From Paludibacter sp. (GTDB taxonomy: Bacteria; Bacteroidota; Bacteroidia; Bacteroidales; Paludibacteraceae), in NCBI GenBank assembly GCA_018054805.1, contig JAGPIU010000077.1, positions 1-5,874 of the forward strand: a DNA stretch of 5,874 bases. The letters run 5' to 3'. Both the position numbers and the translations under genes were made by a program. Below are positions 1-5,874 of this stretch, piece after piece. Under the pieces are notes generated by a model, which saw only the letters and a program-made list of their open reading frames with translations, did no database searches and was not told the DNA's origin. Position 1 is the stretch's first letter; each line of letters begins with the position of its first letter.

Positions 1-17
1 TAACTTAAAGGGAATCG

Positions 18-36
18 GGTCGGAAGTTTTCCAACC
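18..36 (-). other. Short hairpin in the putative leader near the left edge
   Basis: On the minus strand, GGTTGGAA and TTCCGACC flank a three-base AAC loop and can form an 8-bp RNA stem with one U-G wobble pair. No T-tract follows on either strand, so it is not an intrinsic terminator. It lies about 12-30 bases after the predicted start from the promoter at 52-59 and would be in the 5' leader of a gene off the left edge. It may be incidental. Confidence 0.25.
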
Positions 37-51
37 AGAATTAATCGGCTG

Positions 52-59
52 CAAAAATA
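52..59 (-). promoter_or_regulatory. -7 promoter element for a leftward gene outside the window
   Basis: The minus strand reads TATTTTTG followed by CAG, an exact TAnnTTTG match in a typical Bacteroidota context. A TTG at 84-82 lies 22 bases upstream, slightly wider than usual for the -33 element. The site is 59 bases past the stop of the HEAT-like gene, and no ATG follows on the minus strand before the left edge, so it would serve a gene starting beyond coordinate 1. This suggests the four-gene run ends at 119. Confidence 0.4.
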
Positions 60-118
60 ACACTTTTATTGTTAAACTGTGCAATATTGAAAATATAGTT
101 TTGAACACCTGAATATAA

Positions 119-640
119 TTATTTGCTATTCAGCTTTTTCATAATATTTCGTCGCATAGCTTTCATTCCCGGCGAGAGATTTGCAGTCTCAAAATTCTCA
201 AGATAGGCACATAATTCGGGCTTAAGCTCTGGTTCGAGCGTACAAAAATGATAAAGCAAACCAAGCGACAAGGCCTGTACAGCTACCGGATATTTATCGG
301 AGCTTATCCATTCGTAGCAGGCATTCAGCAAATCGACAGGTATTTCGGAAGTAATTTTGAGGTTTATAAGCATTGAAAGTGCCAGGCGTCGCACCGAATC
401 ATTTTTTGTGCTGAGCGACAGGCTTATAAGTGATGAGAAATGCGTGGATTTAAAAAGTGTTGGACGCCGTTCGCTGAGTTTTTCGCAAAGCCATGCCGAG
501 CGCCATGCCACTTTATGGTTATCGTCGGTCATCAAATCAAAAACAATTTCAAAATCGGCCTCGTTGTCGAGTACCGACTGAATGGCTGGCTCAAGCAATT
601 TGAGTGTGAGCGATTGTGAAAGATATGCTTTGTAAATCAT
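119..640 (-). CDS. Hypothetical all-helical protein with HEAT-like repeats
   Basis: The protein has 173 residues, and I do not recognise a named family. It reads as a soluble, all-alpha protein with no signal peptide, membrane segment or catalytic motif. Four helix-like units recur about every 37-40 residues: around 40-55 (DNHKVAWRSAWLCEKL), 80-94 (NDSVRRLALSMLINL), 115-132 (DKYPVAVQALSLGLLYHF) and 157-170 (PGMKAMRRNIMKKL). Each has a polar or turn start, then V/A and R/Q positions, then a leucine-rich helix. This is how short HEAT/ARM-type repeats look and suggests a small helical solenoid that binds a protein or nucleic acid; that role is inference. The ATG start sits 57 bases after the ABC-F stop, with no Shine-Dalgarno sequence, and the gene is probably the last of the co-directional run. 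The short length and the conserved-looking W46, R47 and W50 could help identify homologues. That it is a real gene is fairly secure from its repeat structure and placement; its function is unknown. Confidence 0.75.
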   Translation of the reverse strand: MIYKAYLSQSLTLKLLEPAIQSVLDNEADFEIVFDLMTDDNHKVAWRSAWLCEKLSERRPTLFKSTHFSSLISLSLSTKNDSVRRLALSMLINLKITSEIPVDLLNACYEWISSDKYPVAVQALSLGLLYHFCTLEPELKPELCAYLENFETANLSPGMKAMRRNIMKKLNSK

Positions 641-697
641 ACCGAAAATAGTTGGGTTATTTCAAAGTCAGAATAAAAGGAAATATACAGTTTCAGA

Positions 698-2638
698 TTA
701 ACTTAGCTCAGCTTTAAGAGTATCCAGCTCTTCGCTGAGAATTTCCCATTCGTACATTTTTTGCTCCAGTTCGCGTTGTTTTTTCTGATATGACATAATA
801 AAATCGGAATCGGAGGCAAATTCGGGTAATTCCAGTTTTTTATTCATTTCTGAAAGTTCCGATTCATAAGCCGATATTACTTTCTCGGCTTCTTCCACAT
901 CTTTCTCTGCCTTACGAATTTTACGGTTCATTTCCTTTCGGGCTTCGTAGCTGAGCTTGCTCTCAGAAGACTGTTTATCAGCATTTACAACAGCTTTTTC
1001 GACAGCTACAGCTTCTAACTCACGTAAACTATCCATCTTTTTATATTGCAAAAAGTCGTAAATACCGCCCAAATGTTCGCGTACTTTTTTGTTGCCGAAT
1101 TCGTAAACCTTATTTACAAGTCCGTCGAGAAATTCACGGTCGTGTGAAACCACAATCACAGTACCATCGAAAGCTTTGATCGCTTCTTTCAATACATCTT
1201 TCGACCGCATATCCAGGTGATTTGTAGGCTCATCCAGAATCAGCAAATTGACAGGTTCGAGCAGCAGACGAATCATTGCCAAACGGCTTCGTTCACCTCC
1301 CGAAAGCACTTTTACCTTTTTGTCGGAAGCTTCGCCACCAAACATAAATGCTCCCAGAATATCGCGAATTTTGGTACGGATATCGCCCACAGCTACCAGG
1401 TCGATAGTTTCGAATACTGTACGGTTTTCGTCGAGCATCGAAGCCTGATTCTGAGCAAAATATCCGATCTTCACGTTATGACCGAGTTTCAGTTTACCCG
1501 AATATTCTATTTCGCTCATAATACACTTTACAAGCGTCGATTTTCCTTCTCCGTTTTTCCCCACAAAAGCTACTTTCTCGCCTCTGTTGATAATCAGCCC
1601 GATATTGTCGAGTACTACATGGTCGCCATAAGCTTTTGTGAGATGTTCGATCTCCACAGGAATAATTCCCGAATGCACAGCGGGTGGAAATTTCAGGCTC
1701 AGGCGCGAGTTATCTTCCATATCCACTTCAAGGCGCTCGAGCTTATCGAGTTGTTTGATACGCGATTGTACCTGAACTGCTTTTGTGGCTTTATAGCGGA
1801 ACCGTTCGATAAAATCCTCGGTATCCTGAATCATTTTTTGCTGATTCTCGTAAGCTCGCACCTGTTGCTCATGCCGTTCGCGGCGCAATTCCACGTATTT
1901 CGAGTAATTTACATTGTAGTCGTATATTTTACCAAGCGATATTTCAATTGTGCGGGTCGTTACTGCATCGATAAATGCCCTGTCGTGCGACACAAGCAAA
2001 ATGGCGCTTCCCGAAGTAATCAGAAAATTCTCGAGCCACTGAATAGATTCAATATCGAGGTGATTGGTTGGCTCATCGAGCAAAAGCACATCAGGACGTT
2101 GCAACAGAATTTTTGCAAGTTCAATACGCATACGCCAGCCGCCACTGAATTCGGCACACTGACGCTCAAAATCGCTTCGAAGGAAACCAAGTCCCATCAG
2201 CGTTTTTTCTATCTCGCCATAAAAATTCCCATTTCCGATAATTTGCAAATGTTCATTGGCATGAGTTAGCTTTTCAATCAGTTGATTATATGAATTACTG
2301 TCGTAATCCGTGCGGTCCGAAAGCTCCTGTGTAAGTTTTTCAATTTCAGTTTGAAGGGTTGTAATGTGCTCGAATGCTTTTTCGGCTTCCTGCATCACGG
2401 TTGTTCCTTCATTGTGAATCATGTGCTGTGGTAAATATCCGATTGTAAGATCTTTAGGAATGGTTATACGACCTGCTGTAGGCGATTGTTTCCCTGCGAA
2501 TATCTTCAACAGCGTAGTTTTACCAGCCCCGTTCTTACCCACAAGCGCAATTCGCTCTTTGGGATTTAACAGAAAACTTATTTCATCGAAAAGCGGAGAG
2601 CCTCCAAACTCAACCGTAAGTTGTTCAACTGATATCAT
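698..2638 (-). CDS. ABC-F family ATPase (YheS/Uup-like), ribosome-associated
   Basis: This 646-residue soluble protein has two ABC ATPase domains and no membrane segments, the ABC-F layout. ABC-F proteins bind the ribosomal E site and act on stalled or initiating ribosomes, or protect against antibiotics, instead of transporting. Domain 1 has Walker A GKNGAGKT (34-41), Q-loop Q71, signature FSGGWRMR (164-171), Walker B LLLDEP (185-190) and switch H218. Domain 2 has Walker A GKNGEGKS (360-367), signature LSGGERSR (445-452), Walker B LILDEP (466-471) and H499. Both catalytic glutamates (E189, E470) are present. The charged linker at about 245-310, with FRYKATKAVQVQSRIK (280-295), is the ABC-F interdomain extension that contacts P-site tRNA. 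A charged coiled coil fills about 560-646, like the C-terminal domain of Uup, YheS and YdiF. The length is close to E. coli YheS. The linker shows no obvious sign of a resistance-type protein, so a housekeeping translation factor is likelier. The ATG start precedes the first beta strand as expected; the 71-base gap upstream lacks a strong promoter. Confidence 0.95.
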   Translation of the reverse strand: MISVEQLTVEFGGSPLFDEISFLLNPKERIALVGKNGAGKTTLLKIFAGKQSPTAGRITIPKDLTIGYLPQHMIHNEGTTVMQEAEKAFEHITTLQTEIEKLTQELSDRTDYDSNSYNQLIEKLTHANEHLQIIGNGNFYGEIEKTLMGLGFLRSDFERQCAEFSGGWRMRIELAKILLQRPDVLLLDEPTNHLDIESIQWLENFLITSGSAILLVSHDRAFIDAVTTRTIEISLGKIYDYNVNYSKYVELRRERHEQQVRAYENQQKMIQDTEDFIERFRYKATKAVQVQSRIKQLDKLERLEVDMEDNSRLSLKFPPAVHSGIIPVEIEHLTKAYGDHVVLDNIGLIINRGEKVAFVGKNGEGKSTLVKCIMSEIEYSGKLKLGHNVKIGYFAQNQASMLDENRTVFETIDLVAVGDIRTKIRDILGAFMFGGEASDKKVKVLSGGERSRLAMIRLLLEPVNLLILDEPTNHLDMRSKDVLKEAIKAFDGTVIVVSHDREFLDGLVNKVYEFGNKKVREHLGGIYDFLQYKKMDSLRELEAVAVEKAVVNADKQSSESKLSYEARKEMNRKIRKAEKDVEEAEKVISAYESELSEMNKKLELPEFASDSDFIMSYQKKQRELEQKMYEWEILSEELDTLKAELS

Positions 2639-2709
2639 TGGGGATTTTGAAAATTATACAGAATTAAATAAATGATTGGGGAAGTGAGCCAATGTAGAAC
2701 CGGAATTTT

Positions 2710-3792
2710 TTATTGTATTGCAGAATTCTTTTTGTCAACAATACGCCACAAAATATAGGTCAGCACACAGGCAATCACAAAAGCTGTAAGTACCAGAACT
2801 CCAATCTCCCAATTTTTAGCAAGTACTCCCAAAGCAATAAAAAAGGCAGTTACCACTATCAGTACAAAAGTCACCTGACGATGTTTCAATCCTGTTTTGA
2901 GCAACAGGTGGTGAATGTGATTCTTATCAGGATGAAAAGGCGAAACACCTTTTTTAATACGGGTAAGCATCACACGCAGCGTATCGAACAGCGGTACCGA
3001 CAACACACAAATAGCCACAGCAGGCGCAGCAGCCATATAATAGTCGAGTGGCACACGATGATAGATATTCATTTCGCAGAATTCAAACACATACAGTGTA
3101 ATCATATAGCCAAGCAAAAGCGACCCGGAATCGCCCATGAATATTTTACTTTTACCTCCGAATACATTATAAATAAAGAATACTGCAAGCGAACCTACCA
3201 TTGCAAAAGCAGATATTGCCAGATTGGTATTCCCTGTAAGCATAAAAAATACAGCAAAGAACAAACTGTACAGAATACCAAGCCCCGAAGCCAATCCGTC
3301 AATTCCATCAATCAGATTTAAAGCATTGATAATAACAATAAATACAAAGAATGAAAGGATATAACTCTGCCAATCGGCAATTTCGTAAATACCCATAAAA
3401 CCATGCAAGTTGGTGAGGCGAATGTCCGAGAGAACAATCAGAAAAAACGCAGACGCCAGTTCGCCAATAAGTTTCCAACTCACATTAAGGTCAATTAAAT
3501 CGTCGACAAAACCAACAATCAGAATAATAAAAACACCCAGAATGATAAACTGTAACTGACTGAAAATACCAAAGGAGAAAAGAAAAACCGTAACAAAAAA
3601 TGACACAAAAATATTAATCCCACCAATATTGGGAATTGCCCCTTCATGAGAAGTTCGCTTATTTGGTTTCACCACAAAATTATGTTTTCGCGCAATATCC
3701 AGAACGACAGGCATAAACGCAAGTCCGATCAGAAAAGAAACAATAATGACTAAATAAGGGTGTTGAGCAATTATCTGGTTGATATAATTCAT
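2710..3792 (-). CDS. WecA/WbpL-like undecaprenyl-phosphate HexNAc-1-phosphate transferase
   Basis: This 360-residue multi-pass inner-membrane enzyme belongs to the polyprenyl-phosphate HexNAc-1-phosphate transferase superfamily (MraY/WecA/TagO, glycosyltransferase family 4). Such enzymes move a sugar-1-phosphate from a UDP-sugar to undecaprenyl phosphate on the cytoplasmic face, the first membrane step of a surface polysaccharide. Visible motifs in order: KPNKRTSH (42-49) and IPNIGG (53-58) after the first helix; the Mg-binding DDLID (97-101); NALNLIDGIDGLASG (156-170) with D162 and D165; MGDSGSLLLGY (219-229) with D221; and HPDKNHIHH (287-295). The HIHH sequence is typical of WecA-like bacterial members that use UDP-HexNAc and argues against MraY. 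Hydrophobic helices run from about residue 12 to the last one at about 330-350, as expected for a 10-11 helix protein of this size. It begins 22 bases after the dehydratase stop, so the two are probably co-transcribed. The acceptor lipid is secure from the family; whether the sugar is GlcNAc, QuiNAc, FucNAc or another HexNAc cannot be read from the sequence. Confidence 0.93.
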   Translation of the reverse strand: MNYINQIIAQHPYLVIIVSFLIGLAFMPVVLDIARKHNFVVKPNKRTSHEGAIPNIGGINIFVSFFVTVFLFSFGIFSQLQFIILGVFIILIVGFVDDLIDLNVSWKLIGELASAFFLIVLSDIRLTNLHGFMGIYEIADWQSYILSFFVFIVIINALNLIDGIDGLASGLGILYSLFFAVFFMLTGNTNLAISAFAMVGSLAVFFIYNVFGGKSKIFMGDSGSLLLGYMITLYVFEFCEMNIYHRVPLDYYMAAAPAVAICVLSVPLFDTLRVMLTRIKKGVSPFHPDKNHIHHLLLKTGLKHRQVTFVLIVVTAFFIALGVLAKNWEIGVLVLTAFVIACVLTYILWRIVDKKNSAIQ

Positions 3793-3801
3793 TTCTAATT
3801 A

Positions 3802-3809
3802 CAAATATA
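3802..3809 (-). promoter_or_regulatory. Possible -7 element between the dehydratase and transferase genes
   Basis: The minus strand reads TATATTTG, an exact TAnnTTTG match, in the 22-base gap. The start would lie only about 6 bases before the ATG at 3792, and no TTTG -33 element is found at a suitable distance (that region lies in the end of the dehydratase gene). In AT-rich spacer such a match can arise by chance, so this is a weak candidate for an internal promoter. Confidence 0.2.
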
Positions 3810-3814
3810 TTTTC

Positions 3815-5755
3815 TTAAACGTCGAGACGTTCGTATTGTGAGTTCTTACTTTTAAATTCGGGTACAATCTTTTTCATTAGCGAAACCGTGAGGAAATTCT
3901 TACAACTATTGCTATATGCCAACAGCTCATCCATCTGAGCCGACACAGTTTCATAATCGTACTCCTGCACTTTTGCAATCATAATCTTCGGATTGTGCGT
4001 TTCCGTTGTTTTCTCTTTATGGTTAAGCAGTTCTTCGTAAAGTTTTTCGCCCGGACGAAGACCTGTGTACTCAATTTTTATATCTACTTCAGGAACAAAT
4101 CCGGCCAGTCGAATCATTTTCTTAGCCAGATTTACAATTTTCACAGGGCTTCCCATATCGAAAATAAATATTTCGCCCCCCTGCCCCATTACGCCGGCTT
4201 CGAGCACAAGCATACATGCTTCGGGAATGGTCATAAAATACCTGATAATCTCAGGATGCGTCACTGTTACCGGTCCGCCCTTTTCAATCTGACTTTTAAA
4301 CAAAGGAATCACAGAACCATTAGAACCCAACACATTACCAAAACGAGTGGTAATAAATTTGGTTGAAAACTCATTACGCTGTGTCAGATTTTTGTAAAGC
4401 GACTGTACGTAAATTTCGGCAATACGTTTTGAAGCTCCCATCACGTTTGTGGGATTCACAGCCTTATCGGTCGAAACCATTACAAAGCGCTCCACTTTAT
4501 ATTTTACAGCCAAATCGGCCATGTTTTTAGTACCACCCACATTTACCTGAATACTCTCTACAGGATTGTCTTCCATCAACGGCACATGTTTGTAAGCAGC
4601 AGCATGATAAATAATATCAGGACGATACATGTCCATCATATATTCCATACGCTTCAAATTACGCACGTCGCCCAAAAAAACTGTAAAATGCTGATCTTCG
4701 TATTTGGTTTCAAGCTCCAAACGTAGATTGTGCATGGGCGATTCGGCCTGATCGAGCAGTACCACCAGTTTAGGTTTGTACTTAATCACCTGATTTACAA
4801 TTTCACTTCCGATAGAACCCGCAGCACCGGTAACAAGTATCACCTTATCGTTATGCAACGCTTCAATATTTTCGGTAGATATGCTGATTTGTGGACGCTC
4901 CAGTAAATCCTCAATTTGAACCGATTTAATTTGTTGAATATTAGGCACTTCATTTTGCCAAATACTTACAGGTGGAAGCGTCAGAATCGTAATATTATTA
5001 TTCAAAAAAACATCCAGATCTTTTTCAGGATTTATTTCTTTCATTTTCAATGGCGATATAATGATAGATTTTGCCTTTTTGGCCACTACCCTTTTTACCA
5101 CTTCAGAATTCATCGGATATACTTTTACACCTCTGATCAACCGCTGTGTAGCAGTCTGATCGTCGTCGATAAAACCTACCAGCTTAAACTTCACCTCTCC
5201 CTGTGCCGAAAGCAACATTTTGGCAATGCCTATGGCTGCATTTTTTGTTCCATATATCATCACAGGCGTTCTCTGACCAGAATTCTGACTAAAATAATCG
5301 TAGCCAATTTTTACCGACATTCTTAAAAAGAACAGAAGCAGAAACGCAATAATACCATAGAACAACAATCCCGAATAAAAGAAAAGCAGGTTGTCGTTGG
5401 TTTTTTCGAATAAAAATGTAACAAAACCAATTAAAATGACATTTGCGAATACCGCAAAAAGTAGTTTTACCGCATCCACATATCCTGAATATCGTAAAAC
5501 TCCTGAATAAGTATGGAACAACCAAAAGAAAAACACCTGAAAAACTATCAACACGAATAATCTTTGATAGAAATTCAGAATTCTGACATCCGGAATATCA
5601 ATAATCAATTGCGACGAAAGCAGGCAGGATGCATAATAAGAAATCACGCAGAGCAATACATCCAATACCAACACTATCCAGCGCGGAAGATACTTTAGAG
5701 AGATGATATGTGAGAACATATCGCTGCTTCTCATAAAGCCAAATATATCTTTCAT
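3815..5755 (-). CDS. Membrane-anchored UDP-HexNAc 4,6-dehydratase, FlaA1/WbpM/PglF type (CapD-like)
   Basis: The protein has 646 residues, the size of the large membrane-bound nucleotide-sugar 4,6-dehydratases (WbpM, PglF). Four membrane helices lie at about 26-46, 66-82, 95-116 and 124-144. A cytoplasmic Rossmann-like domain follows at about 163-260, beginning VMIYGTKNAAIG. The catalytic short-chain dehydrogenase domain starts near 303, with NAD(P)-binding TGAAGSIGSE (309-318), GDVR (362-365), HAAAYKHVPLME (384-395), STDKAVNPTNVMGASKR (428-444), RFGNVLGSNGSVIPLF (471-486) and GLRPGEKLYEEL (565-576). The usual catalytic tyrosine is a methionine (M439), giving the S428-M439-K443 triad reported for WbpM. 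The expected reaction is UDP-GlcNAc to UDP-4-keto-6-deoxy-HexNAc, a precursor of QuiNAc, FucNAc or bacillosamine-type sugars; the substrate is inferred. The ATG at 5755 fits the promoter at 5784-5791, although M8 or M13 would also leave all helices intact. The partner gene downstream is the lipid-linked sugar transferase. Confidence 0.93.
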   Translation of the reverse strand: MKDIFGFMRSSDMFSHIISLKYLPRWIVLVLDVLLCVISYYASCLLSSQLIIDIPDVRILNFYQRLFVLIVFQVFFFWLFHTYSGVLRYSGYVDAVKLLFAVFANVILIGFVTFLFEKTNDNLLFFYSGLLFYGIIAFLLLFFLRMSVKIGYDYFSQNSGQRTPVMIYGTKNAAIGIAKMLLSAQGEVKFKLVGFIDDDQTATQRLIRGVKVYPMNSEVVKRVVAKKAKSIIISPLKMKEINPEKDLDVFLNNNITILTLPPVSIWQNEVPNIQQIKSVQIEDLLERPQISISTENIEALHNDKVILVTGAAGSIGSEIVNQVIKYKPKLVVLLDQAESPMHNLRLELETKYEDQHFTVFLGDVRNLKRMEYMMDMYRPDIIYHAAAYKHVPLMEDNPVESIQVNVGGTKNMADLAVKYKVERFVMVSTDKAVNPTNVMGASKRIAEIYVQSLYKNLTQRNEFSTKFITTRFGNVLGSNGSVIPLFKSQIEKGGPVTVTHPEIIRYFMTIPEACMLVLEAGVMGQGGEIFIFDMGSPVKIVNLAKKMIRLAGFVPEVDIKIEYTGLRPGEKLYEELLNHKEKTTETHNPKIMIAKVQEYDYETVSAQMDELLAYSNSCKNFLTVSLMKKIVPEFKSKNSQYERLDV

Positions 5756-5783
5756 GGGCCTGAAGTGATTTTATAACTGATTG

Positions 5784-5791
5784 CAAAGATA
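5784..5791 (-). promoter_or_regulatory. Bacteroidota-type -7 promoter element upstream of the dehydratase
   Basis: Read on the minus strand this is TATCTTTG, an exact match to the Bacteroidota -7 consensus TAnnTTTG and followed by CA, a common context. Transcription would start near 5780, giving a leader of about 25 bases before the ATG at 5755. No clear TTTG -33 element is seen; the best candidate is the T-run read from 5811 to 5805, about 16 bases upstream, in an AT-rich stretch. This is the best placed promoter in the window and probably drives the dehydratase and the genes after it. Confidence 0.55.
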
Positions 5792-5874
5792 ATTCTAAAA
5801 TACGAAAAAAATAATATATATATGAAATTAACGCCATTTTGAACGAAATCACCTGCAATTCTTTATGCAACAAG

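Noticed and set aside
67..86. TATTG/CAATA inverted pair after the HEAT-like gene as a terminator
   Set aside because: The stem is only 5 bp and AT-rich, with a 10-base loop and no T-tract on the minus strand.
641..697. Promoter-like TGACTTTG (670-663) and TATATTTC (687-680) before the HEAT-like gene
   Set aside because: Each has one mismatch to TAnnTTTG and neither has a -33 element at a suitable distance, so they are not convincing.
1214..2080. Similar DNA stretches at 1214-1237 and 2056-2080
   Set aside because: Both encode the Walker B/D-loop segment (LDEPTNHLD) of the two homologous ATPase domains, so this is internal domain duplication and not a mobile or regulatory repeat.
1217..2269. 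A 350-codon open frame on the plus strand opposite the ABC-F gene
   Set aside because: It lies wholly antisense to a well-conserved ABC-F gene, and its translation is rich in F, H, I and C with no domain pattern, as expected of a shadow frame.
2639..2709. Promoter-like TAATTTTC (2656-2649) or a terminator in the gap before the ABC-F gene
   Set aside because: The match lacks the final G and a spaced TTTG, and no stem-loop with a T-tract could be found in the gap.
2713..3321. A 202-codon plus-strand open frame opposite the transferase gene
   Set aside because: It is antisense to the conserved MraY/WecA-family motifs, and its composition (many H, Q, K and N) is that of a reverse-strand shadow.
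5598..5873. A minus-strand open frame of 91 codons starting with TTG near the right edge
   Set aside because: It overlaps the N-terminus of the dehydratase in another frame and covers its promoter. Its hydrophobic look comes from the overlapping membrane-helix codons and AT-rich DNA.
5863..5874. Possible C-terminal end of an upstream gene (LVA then TAA) at the right edge
   Set aside because: Only three codons are visible, so there is no way to tell it from chance.

Overview
The window looks like ordinary chromosomal DNA from a member of the Bacteroidota, probably Bacteroidales-like. Three signs point there. The DNA is moderately AT-rich (about 40% GC by eye). None of the four start codons has a convincing Shine-Dalgarno sequence. 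The gaps contain exact matches to the Bacteroidota -7 promoter element TAnnTTTG. The protein families fit, but the genus cannot be fixed from this sequence alone.

All four supported genes lie on the minus strand, so transcription runs from right to left. In that order they are: a membrane-anchored nucleotide-sugar 4,6-dehydratase of the FlaA1/WbpM/PglF type (5755 to 3815); a WecA/WbpL-type polyprenyl-phosphate sugar-1-phosphate transferase (3792 to 2710); an ABC-F ATPase of the YheS/Uup kind (2638 to 698); and a 173-residue all-helical protein with HEAT-like repeats and no recognised function (640 to 119). The gaps are 22, 71 and 57 bases and hold no convincing intrinsic terminator, so the four could be one transcription unit. 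The first gene has a good candidate promoter about 30 bases upstream. A second one at 52-59 points off the left edge toward a gene outside the window.

The first two genes form a sensible pair. The dehydratase would make a UDP-4-keto-6-deoxy-HexNAc precursor, and the transferase would load a HexNAc-1-phosphate (possibly derived from that precursor) onto undecaprenyl phosphate, starting a surface glycan such as O-antigen, capsule or a protein glycan. P. aeruginosa WbpM and WbpL are a known functional parallel. The ABC-F protein is a soluble ribosome-associated ATPase, and nothing in its sequence ties it to glycan synthesis. The HEAT-like protein is the only gene here of truly unknown role.

No RNA gene, mobile element, CRISPR array, integration site or broken gene was found, and no stretch longer than 300 bases lacks a gene. 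I see no evidence of a novel multi-gene system. The points most worth a second look are the HEAT-like orphan and the exact product of the dehydratase/transferase pair.
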